Shown here piece by piece: positions 1 through 13,140 of a stretch of 64,000 nucleotides of DNA (the stretch's first letter is position 1; each line of letters starts with the position of its first letter). This DNA comes from Formicarius rufipectus (taxonomy: Eukaryota; Chordata; Aves; Passeriformes; Formicariidae): the NCBI GenBank assembly GCA_013399695.1, contig VXAU01001103.1, positions 1-64,000 on the forward strand, given 5' to 3'. Made by a program: the position numbers and the translations under genes. The notes beneath the pieces were generated by a model. The model made no database searches and was not told the origin of the DNA. It was given only the letters and a program-made list of their open reading frames with translations.

Positions 1-18
1 GAACCTGAACCTATAACA
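1..18 (-). mobile_element. End of a solo LTR cut by the window edge (minus orientation)
   Basis: The first 18 bases end ctgaacctataaca, the same terminal bases as the right end of the minus-strand LTR at 16133-16891. Read on the minus strand this is the LTR start TGTTATAGGTTCAG. The five bases after it, cctgt (19-23), would be the target duplication. The rest of the element lies to the left of the window. Confidence 0.55.
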
Positions 19-3000
19 CCTGTTTTTCTGCGGCTGTGAATAAGCTTTTCCAAATAACAGTTACAGTGCAACAGCAAAAACCTACAAGGCTAGAACAAAG
101 GCCAATAATTCGACATAGTGAAAAGCCTTATTGTGGTTTTAAGAAAACTGAAAATCCTCCACAAATGTACCAAAACAGATTTACAGGGAGGGAAGTATAT
201 TTGTAGGAACCTTGGGACTGAATGCCTGCTTTGAGGATTTGAGAGAAATGGTTTGCACATCAGAGAAATAAAAAAGCATATGTAAGAAGTATGCAATTAC
301 ATTTGATATTTGGAATGAAAAACAAAACTTCAGCTCTTATTTTAAGGTTTTTCACACTTTTTTTTTTACTACAGAAATTATGATTGTAATTTTTTTTTGC
401 TTACGTTCTCTTCTTCAGTGACAAATGTGCTTTTATGCATCTGAAAATATCAAAGTCAGAGAACAGCTCGCTATGTGTCATGCTCTACCTCTCCTTTGGT
501 ATCCTTAGAGGTATTTTTTTTGTTTATTTTAATTGAAAATAATTTATATGACTGTGCTAGGCAGTTTTACATTGTGAACTGTATACCACATAAATAGGAG
601 AGGCAGAATAAGAGTGTGTATGTGGTGAGTAGTAAGGAATAGGATTTTTCATTGTATTTGTTTGCCAGTATACGTAGACTTCAATAGTATTAAAACTTGG
701 AAGAAACTAGCACTGTGGAAACATGTGCTTAGACAGTTCAGCACCCAGTGTGTAGTATGCATGGTCAGCTAAACAGGGAGTAGGGTTCTTTAGATTTTTT
801 CCTTATTCATTACATGACCATGAGTGTTGCTTTATTTTCATATTCTTTATGCCTTTTATACATGCATGTATCTTATGTGATGCAGTGTTAGGAAAGGTGC
901 TAATAGACCAAACTCTCCCCTTGTAGTTGTTCCCTCTATTCCATTTGGAGTTTTGAACAGTCACAGCTAGAGATGGAGTTTCCAACAGGCCAAGGTCTCA
1001 GTCTTGGTTGAATCTCTTTTTCTTTTCAGTTCACTGGTGTTTGAGAGCTTGGGTAATGTCTCCCAACTTCTGAGCCAAAGAGAGCAGGTGTTTAAGGATG
1101 CTAAGGGTCTCTCTGCTTGCTCATCATCCCAAGAACTGTGCTGGTAGCTCATGTTCACCTCATTGCTAGAAGCAACTGCCCTTGGACCGTTAGTAGAAAG
1201 TACCTCATCATGAAAGGAGTGAGTGAGGATCTGTGTTCTGATATGGTGAGGAGAAAAGAAACAGTCTATATAAGATGAAAAATTGAATTTGTGAGAGAAT
1301 TTGATTGTGTTATGTGTTTTTTTCAGCAACCTTTACTCAGTGGGCTAAATGATGTCTTTTGTTTCCAAAAATCAAGTTTTGCAGTGTCTTTTGATATAAT
1401 GCCATTGATGACCTGTACGAATCTATTGGATAATTTGTCTTTTATTCAGTTCTGAGAATCAGTTATAAATGTTTAATCACCTTATACTAGATGCTGTAGC
1501 AATGTTTGTGTTAGAATATGAAAAGTTTGTTTGTTTTATATCACAAAGGTAGATTACAGAAGGCACAAAGATTTACCCTTTGATCTTGAACTGAGAAGTA
1601 CTGATATCCTTTGTCAAAATATCTCTATCATTATAAGAGTTTGTTTCCTGCAGGTGAGAAGTAGGTAGATAGTTAAAATTGTCAAAGCGTATAAAAATAG
1701 CCAGTTCCAAAATAGATGGGTTTATCTTGGTCTTTAGTTACTTAGCAAAATCAGAAGTTGATATTGGATGTGTCTCAGGATGCTGTGAACTCATTTGGAA
1801 AATCTTGTCAATAAGGAGATTCTGGAAATAAAACATCATGCCAGCCAGATGTAGAAACATTAGAGCTCCAAATGAATTAAAATTGCAAAAGCAAAAGGGA
1901 GACCAATTAAATCACCCTCACCAATTACTACAGTGCTCTCAGTGCATACAATCAGACTGTTTTCTGCTATGACTGTCTGCCAAATATCTAACCTTATTGT
2001 TGAGGTTTCTCAGTTCAGTTGTCCTAGAAGTTGACCTACTGATAGAAGACTGTAGAAGGGATGAGTGGGAAAGAGAATGTGAGTGTGCACCCTGCCTTGT
2101 TCACAGGGTAAACCACCACCATCAGGTTGTTAAACTCTTGTGCTGTCATTTAATTCTGTTTTACAGTAACTGTGAGAAATTACCAATGCAGTGCTGAGAC
2201 TGTAAAATTGTATTTACCAGCTTCTTGTGGATGTACCTGAGCCAAGAGAAGCATTAGCTCAACCATGTGCATCTTTTTTTGATGTAGTCAATTATACAAC
2301 AAATAGTAAAATCTTGAAGTAAAATACAAAATGTCACATAGATACAAAACTGACAGATTAATATCTCTTCCTTCCACCTGTGCACACTCTATAATTTATG
2401 TGCATGAGCAAACCAAAATTGGTAGTATCATAGCTACTTCTGTTTCTGACCCTTTTTATGTGTTAGAGAAACAAAGAAACTTGCTTGAACTGAGCTAGTT
2501 GTAGACCTTGCAGGGGATAACATCCTTTGTTTCTGTAATTAATTGTGGGATTCTCCTGTGTCTCTGAAACATGAGATTTTCTTCTATTACTTGGAGACCG
2601 TGTGGATAGAAACTGTAATTCCAGTCAAATTATTTTGGACTGAGTGCATGGTGAGGCAACAGTGTTTGTGTACCGGTGTTTTGTAGAGAGGTGCTAAATG
2701 ATCTGCGCTCTGCATGAAGGTGAATGAGCAAAAAAATTCTGAGCTTGTGAAGCGTATGTGATAAATGATTTTTAATTTTTTCCATCAGTTACTGGTTGTG
2801 ATGGTTCTAGTTAGTTACAAGATGGCTTGGAGTAAAATTATAGCTGAATTAGTTTAGTTTTATGTCACCAGAGACTAGGTGTCAAAATCTCATGGAAACT
2901 TTTGTTTGTAACAAGCTCATCAAATCAGGAGCTGTACCTTCCTATGTATTTGTAGAGTGCAGTGGACTACACAGAGATGTTGTGGAGCTTCAACAGCCTG

Positions 3001-6000
3001 TCACTGCATAAATAACATGATTTGATGTCATTATAACCCAACTTCTCACCAGCACTCCATCCTTTCCAAGCTGACTTTCAGTTTAGTAGGCAATTACTAT
3101 CAATGTCGGTGCAAGTACCTGGTGGATTTTTACTGTTTTCTTCACACCTTTCTATTTAAGAAAAGTATTTCTCTCAAAGCTGTGTTACAGTATCCAGTGG
3201 GCAAAATCTGTGGGTGATGGTTCACAGAATCTCTCTTGGGGAAAAATGGCTAAGATTTTGGTTGGATGTAGGGAGTGAACATTCCTGATATTAGTAATTG
3301 GTAACAAACATGTGCATCCCATTGTACCCAGAGGATACCAGCTCTGATTTTAATATATGCTGTAGGGGTTAAGTTGATTGGTGGTAAGGGAGAGAGGTGA
3401 GAAAAAGGAATGTTCTCCACAGCATAGTCATGAAATGTAGAACATGACTGAGTAGTGTTTGTTTTTGTTAAACAACTTGTGAAAGAATGTGCAAGGTGCA
3501 AATGATGACCTTTGGAGGCTGCCTTTCTCAATCTTCCCTAGAATAGGAAAATGGGTTACTTTGGATGCATAAAATGATGGTTGTCATTAGCACTTATTTG
3601 AAGGAGGCAAGGATTACATTGTATGGCAGCAAGCATGCTATTTAAAGGTGGAAGAAAAATAGGAATCTGTATCTGAATGCCTTTGGGCAGGCAAAACAAA
3701 GTCAGTAAATGTTTCTTTTTTCCTTGCTGGTTAGACTAGCACAATAATGAAGTAGTATCAAAGTTTGTATCCACTTAGCCCTCCAGCAGCATTCTGTTCA
3801 CGTGCCAGGCCTTCAAGGCATATGTCAGAGAGAACCTACGCTTCCACAGATGCAGACACCTTCCTTCTCTGTGCAGGCAGTAGCACATGCAGGTGTGACT
3901 GCAAAAAATGAGAAAGTATTGGGGGGCGGGGGGGGAATTTGAACGTCAATTTTACATAGAGGCTTGAAATGAGATCCTGAAAGTTTGAGGTGTTTATGAA
4001 AGTGAATGAGGGAAAGAAGAATCAGGAGTACTTCAGCAGAGCGCTGTTTTTACAAGTGAGCCAGCAATGAATTTGCAGCAATATTGTTTATGGCACATGA
4101 AGACTTGCCAATTTCCAACAGTAAAACTAAAGAATTAGAATTATGTAAGTGAAGCTGTAGGATGGAAAACAGGAAGGAGACTACTTCCTTATTTTACCAA
4201 CCTTTCCTGCAGGCTGGAACTGAAGGGATGTTAGCCCTACAGTGTTTTACTGTGGCTTGTTTGATCCCTCTAGGAGTACTGATGTCTTAATTAAGAGCCA
4301 GATAACTTCTTCAAGTATATAATCACCTAAACTATGAATGCCACAGTAATCCTAGCTGTTAGATAAGATGGTGTGTGGTACTTTCCTAAAGGAGATGCTT
4401 TTCACTTTGTGGCTGTTCTTGTTGCTTGTAGTATTGCTGCTCAGTGGTGCTATTTTCAGCACTTTGTAATACAGACTATTAAAAGCCACACTGACCCACT
4501 TACTGTCTTTTGGGTTGGCTGCAATACATGGATATTGATGGTGAAATGTAAAACTTCTCACTTGGCTGCGCTGCCCATATGGTGGATTATTGCTTTGTTC
4601 ATGTGCATTAACTCCCTCGAAGTATGAAACAACGAAAATAATACTGCAAATTGCACAGAACAACTGCTTAGAAGAGAAAGAAAAGGGCTTCTTGAGTGTG
4701 ACTACTCTCTTCAGAGAACAAGGAAACTAATAGAAAGCTATTAACAATACTTCAGCTTTCATTTAGTCCTTTTAGCTTTTTTCTTTCACGCCCTAGTGAA
4801 ATATTGCTTCCCAATAAGTTTTGCATCGACATGGCTTTACCATCTGCTAGTAGGAACCACTGTAGAGTCAGTATGTCTTTATTCTGTGCAAACACTTAAT
4901 TTCCATCTCATCAATATAAGCAAGTCATTCACATCATAAAATGCCATTAGGCAAATGTAGTCCACCTTTGCTATTTTATTTTTTATTTAAAAATAATGAT
5001 ATGTAGGATATGTTATGGTGTCTTTTAGACCACAGGTTCAGCAATTTGACAGTTGTTTCTAATAATTAAGTAGATTCTTCACTGTCTTACTATATTTTTT
5101 TCTGCAGTATTAAAATGTTCAGCACATGTACCCACTGTAGGTTCTATTGCTGAGCTGTTTTTCATAAGCAGTGTTATATAAACATTTAAAGGGTGAGTTG
5201 TGCTGTTTAATTCTGACATTCATTTTCATGGCTTTGACTAGTATGAAGTAGGCTGACAGAATTATGCTTTTTCAGAAAACAGTTCAGAAAGTTACTTACC
5301 TTTCTTCATTTTATTTCATTGATGCCTATGATATATCATTTGCAGCTACAACATTTCAGAGTAGTGAAGGATTCTTAGTGGAGAAAAACTTAGTTTGAAT
5401 AAGCCACACATATAAGTTCCCTATATATTGGGAAACTCATACAGAGAGGCTGTGCTGTACTAGGTGTCCTATGAAATAGGACAGTGATAACAGAACTCAG
5501 TGGGATATCTGCAGATAAAGCAAAAATATCATGTATGTATTTATATTGATGAAGGGTTATACAGACAGGAGCAAATACTGTCATGCAGGATCTTTAGTGC
5601 ATAAACAACTGCTGATAGTTTGCTCATGATCCAAACCCACAAAAATTAGTATTTGGTGTACTATATTCTGAAGTGTCTAGAGTACTGTAGAGTTAGGGAC
5701 AAAAAAAGCACGTGGAATTCAGTAGAGCAGAATATTTTCACCAAAGGAGGAAATGGTTTCATGAAGTTTCCCATATGTAGTTTTGAAATTTCTTTTAAGT
5801 AATAGCTTCATATTTCAAGCGTCTATTATCTTGAGTTGGAATGTTAGTCATGTTACTGATCTCAAGATGAGTGAATAAACTTTTTAAAACATCAGAAGGT
5901 CTAGTAGTTGCTGTGGTCTAGCTTCAAGATCCAAGGGGTTAAATATATTCTTAATAATTCACTGCAACAGCTGACTTAACCATGGAAAAATGTGTAGGTG

Positions 6001-8251
6001 CTGAGGAAACTCTTACAAGCTGAATAAGCTACTAGCCTCTGGGAATTTCATCTTGATACACATGGTACATATTAGGGGCTCTTGTGGGAAAATTGTATTT
6101 TATAGAATGTGAGGGGATAAAACAGTATAATTCACAAGATGATCAGAATACAAATGCTTTGTTGAAGGAATTTTTACTGTAAGCAAAGAGCAGACAGGGT
6201 GGCAATCAAATTCAGTGGGAACAGACGAATTAAAACTTAGGTTATACTATAAACAATGCATAAATTAATCTTAGCCTGGATGGCTGGCAATAAGAAACAT
6301 ATGAGCCATACCACTTTCCTTAAAGACCAGAGCTTTTTTCTCACTTTTACATATCCCTGTAAAAGACATGAGAGTCAAGAGAATATTAACGTTTTCCGTA
6401 TTTTATGCCAATTGCAATCTGTGTGGAGGGGAAGACAGATCAAAATTAGTGCCACCAGTGTAGGACAGGCAACATAGAAGCTGACAGTGGATTTTTCCAC
6501 TGACACTCTTCCTGACCCATGAGCCTGAATACACACCAGCCCTTGCAAACTCCTTCTTGGAAGAAGTAAACCTGTCTGGTTTACTCTACCACATGATACT
6601 GAAAGACATCCCCAGAGAGGAGCTTTGGGAACAGGTAAAGATGCCCAAGGCACATAGGCCACACCATGTACAAAATCTGGATGAAATAATGGCTGCCTTG
6701 ATAACTTCTTGTAGTTAGTCAAAGCAGAGACATTTCTTCTGCTTCTTGTGTGGCATTTAAGCTTTAAGTGTATGCAATTTTTTTCAGTGGTTCTGTTGTG
6801 TAGCCACAGTCTGACAATGTGATGAAAGAAACAGTATTACTGTTCTGTCACCTTGTGTGGAACTTTCAGTGCTAAGACAGTGCATCTTTTTTTTCTGTAA
6901 CTTCTGGAAAATCATGCTGCTTTCTTCTGAAGTTAGTTTTCTTAGTATGAGCCTTACCAGATCTAGCAAAGGATTAATAGATTATGCTTTCTCTGTAGTA
7001 ATTTCTCAAGTCTCTTCAGTGGTGGAAGAGTAAATGTTGAATATCATTATTTCAAACTTCTACTCTCAGGGTGTTGAGAAGGACTGGGAAACAAAAGTGT
7101 ACACACAGTTTGTCTGTCCTTGTGTTCTGTTGAAGCCAGTTAACTGCTGCTAGGAGTAAGAGCACTTTTTATAGTGAATGTCAACTTGAACACATATATT
7201 CAAAGTATATCAATATTAACAAGAGCTAGAAGGAAGTGAACAAACTAAGAACTCCACAAAGGGTAAGAATGATTGCACTCAAACAGTATATGAGCTGGGA
7301 GGTCATAAGAGTTGTTGGTAACTCCATATCCAGATGTTGCTTGCAAGTGAATAACTATTTAGAAAAATAACAGCAAAAAAAATTCAGATTAATTTAATAT
7401 ATTCCCAGTCATAGCCCTTAATGTGAGTTATTTCCCACTGGTTTTATGTGTGCTAAACCATAAGTTGCGCCACCATTTTTATAGTACTCTCATTTAAAAG
7501 TGTGGTGAAGATTGTTCTTTGTGCCCCCTGGAAGCAGACAACATGAAATGAATGAGCTGTCCTAGTTCAAAGCATTAAGGGAATAAAACCTAAAAGGTTT
7601 GTTCAGAAATATGAAATACGCAACGCCTGTTGTCTTCAGTTATTAAATGAAATTGTGTCCAGGGAAGGAAGTGGGGTATTAGTAAAGCTTTTGCACTGTG
7701 CTCTCAAACAGCTCAGTTGCTGCCTCTCTTCTAGAAGAGACAATCAGAATCAAGTTTATTCCATGCACCCTTTACTCCCAACCAAAAACTGAAGGAAAAA
7801 GAATGTTAACTCAGGCATTTGGGGGAACCCTGTAAGAAGATAGGAGAGACAAACCCAAGGTTTTTTGACCTTTGGGAACTTAATGCAGATTTAGTCTTGT
7901 TGGAGGAGCTGGAGTCCAAATATCATGTTTACTACACAATGTATGCCTTCAAAGGCTAAAATGGTATTGGTGGATGTCAGGTGTTCAGTGTGGAACGATG
8001 ACAGTTATCTGAACACTTAGAATAGTCATAGCTGTATTTGTTTTTTGGCTGTTCATAAAAGAAACGAAAGAGGTAGAAGTATGATTTCTTGTACATAATT
8101 ATGTAATTTTTCCCGGAGTGGAGTTGATTGAGGGGTGAGAAGAGCAGAAACAAGATGAAGAAAATGTTCAGTACAAGTCAAACTATCAGTGTGAAGTCAG
8201 ACTTTTTTTTTCTCTGTAGTTCCATGCAAATTATCCATTTAGTTAATGGTG

Positions 8252-9159
8252 TGTTATAGTTTTTTAAGGAGCGAGGGGAGGGGGGAATTTTCCTTTCCTC
8301 TGCCAGTGAACGAGTAGCTAATGGCCCTGATCTTCTCCCACTGCAGATATCAAAGGATAGATCATGACTGAAAGGGAGTTACTATAGCAACAGTAACTCA
8401 CTGGGGTGTGGTAAGGGTAGGGTGCACTTTTGGTTTTTGGTTTTGCAGGAGGAGGAGGAGGACTGTGGGGAGAAGGGGAGAGAGATGGCTCTCGGAGAAA
8501 CCTCTATGAGTTTGGTCTCCTCTTTCCTTTTTCTCCCATTTCCAATCTCTGAGTTTTTGGGAGTTTCCCGGTGCTTGGGACAGCGAGCGACCAAGAGAGA
8601 GAGCCAGCGACTGCTGGCCTGGGTGAGAGGAGCTTCACGGTGTTGGTGATGGCTCCAGCTCAGAGTGATATCCCTTCTCCAGCCACGGACTAGGAGAGAG
8701 AGAGTTTTGCTCATGGAAAGAGGATCCCAGCTCTTTTTTTCTCCTCTTCTGCGTGGCGCCTTTGCACTGACTCTACAGTGACTATCTCAGAGGGACACAC
8801 CAAAACCTTTGCTACCCACCCCCGGGGGTCAACTCAGCACCCGATGAGGAGCAGCATTGCCGCCTGCTGTCTGTAAATATTACTGCGCCCAACAGGAGCA
8901 CAGACTGCAGAGGTGGGGGGGGGAGTTTCAAAGGGGAATTGTCCCACAAATTGGTTGTTTAGTTCTGGTTGCTTTATTTTCTCTTGAATAGAGAGATATC
9001 TATATATTTATATATAGATATATATGTATATGTTGTGGTTAAGAACTGTTATCTTTGCTATTATCATACCTTAATTAAATTTTGTTTTGAGTCCAGAGGT
9101 GGTCTGTCTCCTTTGGTTTCTAGTCCAGCAACTTTCTTAGTTTCCTCTAAACTTACACA
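8252..9159 (+). mobile_element. Solo LTR, 908 bp, with 5-bp target duplication
   Basis: Starts TGTTATAG and ends CTTACACA (TG...CA), flanked on both sides by tggtg (8247-8251 and 9160-9164). Internal blocks are shared with the minus LTR at 16133-16891: GGGACACACC, a TCTGTAAATA-like stretch, TTTTCTCTTGAATA, an A/T-rich TATATA run, AACTGTTATC, and CATACCTTAATTAAATTTTG, which holds an ATTAAA poly(A)-type signal near the 3' end. No internal retroviral genes adjoin it, so it is a solo LTR left by recombination. The 5-bp duplication suggests a class III (ERVL-like) family. It lies in the sense direction of MLLT3, so its promoter or poly(A) signal could act on that transcript. Confidence 0.85.
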
Positions 9160-12100
9160 TGGTGTTATACTTCAAAATCTCTGCTGAATGCTTTGGTCAC
9201 TGGTGATAAAGCTTGGGGCTTTCCTGGAAAACTCTCTACTGTAAAAGCAATCAGTAAGGTGAAAATTGTGTAGTTCAATAGTTATGATATTGACATGAAC
9301 AGATAAAAGGAGATCCTTCACTTTAACCTAGCAAATGTACAAGTAAGAAGTAGGCTTAAACATAAACACTTTCATAAACTGTGTTTTGTAGGTTCACAGG
9401 CAATGTGTTGTATGTTTGTTTCCAGCATAATAACTGAGGCTAGGTAATGCGAATCTGTATGAAGAAATGTAAGTCTATCCCAGCCGAAAACAGTACAGAA
9501 ATGTTATACATCTCTTGACTAGAGTCTTGAAGTTTATCGAGTGAAGGAGAACACTTCCACTACCAATGTGTGTTCAAGCTGTGTCAATGGCATTTTGTGA
9601 GCATGTGATTGAACACCCCATTTGTTATTTCAATAAAGGGTGTCACAGGTTTATTTTTGCTCTTCTCAGTGTTGCAATTTTTGCCTTTTAATACTACTTT
9701 GAGATGTCTCAGCTTTTCCAGATTTTATGTTCTGTTATTTTTGAGGGATGGGAAGGACAGGTTAAGATCTTATGAGTATTATAGCAACTCGCTTACCCAG
9801 AGTAATTCTGTTCTGTAGAAGAGCTGATATATACTTAACTGAAATAGCCAGTCATCCGGATTACTGCGTTCATATTAAGATGGTCTTGACTTCTTTATGT
9901 TCATAAGTAGGTTATACTATTAAGTCATTTTTATTTAAAATGAAATTAGTTTAAATGCAGTCCTTTTAAAAGTGAGATTATGTTTCTCTCTACATTGATT
10001 TCCATTTGTTATTATCTTGTTAATATAGGAAGTTATGTTAAGTTGCCTGGTTTTCTTCATTGTGCTCAGTTGGAGCTTAACCTAGTTTTCTTTTATCAAG
10101 ATTTTTTTTCCTGCAAGGCTACCTCTCTTGCATTGAGTCATTAATAAATGCTGTGAATACCACTTTCATACTGAAAAATATCTCATTAAGAATTGTCAAA
10201 GTCCAAACAATCTGCCTGTTCAGTCAATAAATAAAATGAAGATTACTGGTTTGAGTGTTTTGTATTAATTCTGTTTCATGAAGATTTTTTTTTCCTGCGG
10301 CACACTGTCCTACTTCTCCAGCCCACCCAGACACTTTTATTGGTTCTGAAATCTTCAAATAGAAGCAGGCTGTACTGTCATGACTTTGCATTCAAGTTTT
10401 ATCCTTGTTTTTAGGCAGACTTTGCCACTATGTTGTGGGACAGTTCTCTTCTGGTGTGTACTGCTACTTATAAAGTGGATATCCCCACTATCACAAAAGC
10501 ATCTTGTCTTTGGTGTATTCACTATTTAAGTTTACTTTGTCTATGGTAAAGCTTAAGAGTGTCTGTTATTTGTGATTGCTCGTGAAGAAAAAGTTCGATT
10601 AGGGCATTCATGTCTCAGAGTGTTAATTTCAGTCTATCAGTCTTTACTTTCACTCTTAAAGCAAAATGTTTCCTGCAGGGAAAAGATACTGGTAATTTCT
10701 CCTTTCCCCAAAATGTACCCTGGAGCAGGAGGTTGTTTGATCCTTTGTGCTGTCCTCAGAGGAATATAAACAGTTGTGGAAAATCAAGAATGTTCCATTT
10801 TTACTATTATGTGGATGATAAAACAGCTTAATTGTTTTTTTTGTCATGCTGTCTTTTCTGTACATAAGTAAATATTCTGCATAAAGTTACTTCAGGACAT
10901 TTTGGAAGGTAGCAGTGAATTCTAAAAGTAGTTCATTTGCCATGTCTATTTTCTTTATTTGTCCTTTCATTGCTTCTCTTAGTCTTAATGTAATTAAAAG
11001 GTTTGGCTTGGAAGTCTGTTAAAAGCAAATAATTATCAAATAGCAGAGATCTTTATGTGTGAGTGTGATCTCCAAACCTGCAGAAAGCCTGTTTAGCCAT
11101 TCCTGGAGGTGACAACCGTGTGATGGATTTATTCCTTCTTGAGCATTTCCTGTAATTCAGTCTGTGTCTTGACATGAGGCATCCTGACAAACAGCCATGG
11201 TAGCATTTTTACTTTCTAAAGCATGTGACTGAAGTTCTGTGACTGACAACAGCCATTTTCTGATGATGGAAGTGGAAGTTGGTGTGCTAGAACAAAAGCT
11301 TTCTCATCACCGCACTCCACCTCATGGTTCTTTGCACCTTTCAGCAGCAGGGCTTGTACTGGCATGCTGCTGCCTTCATTTCAGATTTTTGTACTGAAGC
11401 ATACTGGAGAATCTTCAGCTCAATTTTATTAGTGTTTTCTTTAATATATTATATTCTGCTTGCGTGGAGGGTTTTTCAGTGCTCACTCAACACGGATCTT
11501 GTTACTAAAGAAAAAGGGTCTTTTTTTTTTGTTATGTTTATTTCTCTCAGACCAGTTAGAAGTAGCCCTTAATATGACTGGTGGCAGAGAAGCAAATGAG
11601 GAGCACATGAGTGCTTCTGGGTGGTGTGAAGAGGTGATGCTGAGTGTGGGGTCTTGTCTGAGTTGGGGCTGGTGATTGCAGCTAGAGGGGAGGATGTGTG
11701 GTGACAGAGGTTCAGCTCTCACTTGCTATGAGTTCTACTTTAGAGGAGTATTCGTGTGTATGTGGGTTTATAGCAGATACAGAGTGCTCCCTGAAGTGGA
11801 TGTGTGGGTCAGAGCAACACCTCCACATGGGAACCCCTTTCCAGTACCTGTATACCCAAAGACATCTCTTGCAACTTGTGATGCTACTTTGTCCAACTTC
11901 TGCACCGAATGAGTGGGGGTTTTTTGGTTGGTTGGTTTTTGGCTGCTGTTTGTTGCATCTCCCTCTTCTGTTTATCTTGAATAAGGACTTGTACATTTTA
12001 ACCACAACTTGTAGTTTCCCTGCCAATCATATGAATATTGGTAGCTGCACTTAAGGATTGCGTTCCTTTGGTCTAGGTGTCTTCTGATGTCTGCCATCCC

Positions 12101-12813
12101 TTACAAGTCTCCAGAAGTGCCCAAAGGTACCTGTGTAACCTACCTGCATAGGAGCTGTGGTAAATAGGAGCAGAACACCATGTTACAACAGAAAAAAAAA
12201 AAAATGGAGTAAGGGTGATGTTTTAGGAGACGGGTTTCCCGTTTTGTTGTCTAGCTTTGGAGTTGTAGCTTAGGTTTGAAAGGCAATTTTAAAGAAAGTA
12301 AAAGACAGATGCTCTAAATATATGACAGAATTGTGCCTGATGTTTGTTGAGTTTTGTGCTTACCTCTGTGTTTGCCTTTATTTTTGTTAGTTAATTGAAC
12401 AGTTGATTGCATGCACACTGTGCTTAGAGGTCCTATTTCCTCAAATCTGTGACGATCTCACTGGGAACAAAATATGAGATGTATCTATTTACACAATTTC
12501 CTAGGGCAACTAGGCTAGGAAAAATAGCAAACCAGAAAAAATACCCAAACAAACTCAACCAAAAAGAAATCAACAAATCAAAAATTAGAAAGGTAAGGTA
12601 TGCTCAGAATTAAACACGCCAGATTTTGAAAACCCTTCATGTGCTGTTAATTATTTCCCATAGGAGATTCGATTGACAATAAAGCTTTGGATAAGTTGTG
12701 TTCAAGCAAGGAAATCTGCTTTGATAAAGGAAAGTTGAGAGCATGACTCCTTTGAAAGCACCTGATATGCTAGTATAAAATGGTGATTTCCATTTTGATT
12801 AATGTCCTAGACT

Positions 12814-13140
12814 CCCCAAAGAGGAGATACAAGGACTCTCTGAAACAACACCTCAGCCTTGGCCATATTGACCACCATCAGTGGTCCACTCTGGCATCTA
12901 ATCGGGAGATGTGGAGACACACAATCTATGACACTGCTGTCTCCTTTGAGAACACACGCAGAATCGGTCTGGAGGAGAAAAGACAATGCAGAAAGAACCG
13001 TGCCTTGACAGTACCACTTATGGAGACTTTCTGCTGTGCCTTTTGCAACTGGACTTGCCTATCTCACATTGGCCTTATCAACCATCAGCGTGCTTGCAGC
13101 AAGCTGAGCCCTCCGAAGTCTTTGTTCGCAAAGCCTAACC
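12814..13140 (+). mobile_element. 5'-truncated RTE-clade LINE fragment (C-terminus of reverse transcriptase protein)
   Basis: A 327-bp insert flanked by a 16-bp duplication with one mismatch (12798-12813 and 13141-13156, attaatgt[c/g]ctagact). It keeps one open frame that reads PKRRYKDSLKQHL, then an R-rich helix (EEKRQCRKNR), then a CxxC...HxxxxC zinc-finger-like end (FCCAFCNWTC ... GLINHQRAC). This is the usual C-terminus of RTE-type endonuclease/reverse-transcriptase proteins. The start codon of the open frame and its final stop lie in host flank, so it is a dead fragment and not a gene. The last 25 bp, with the TTTGTTCGCAAAG hairpin, match the tails of the two SINEs at 23329 and 38190. 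It resembles AviRTE, but the name is from memory. Confidence 0.85.

Noticed and set aside
3920..3937. G-quadruplex-forming site (two long G runs)
   Set aside because: Only one G6-C-G8 block; too little support to call a structure or a function.
8382..8714. Open frames of 110 and 75 codons
   Set aside because: Inside a solo LTR, overlapping on opposite strands, with no known domain.
11324..12054. Cluster of overlapping open frames on both strands
   Set aside because: No domain or splice context, overlapping frames, and low-complexity T/G nearby; best seen as chance.
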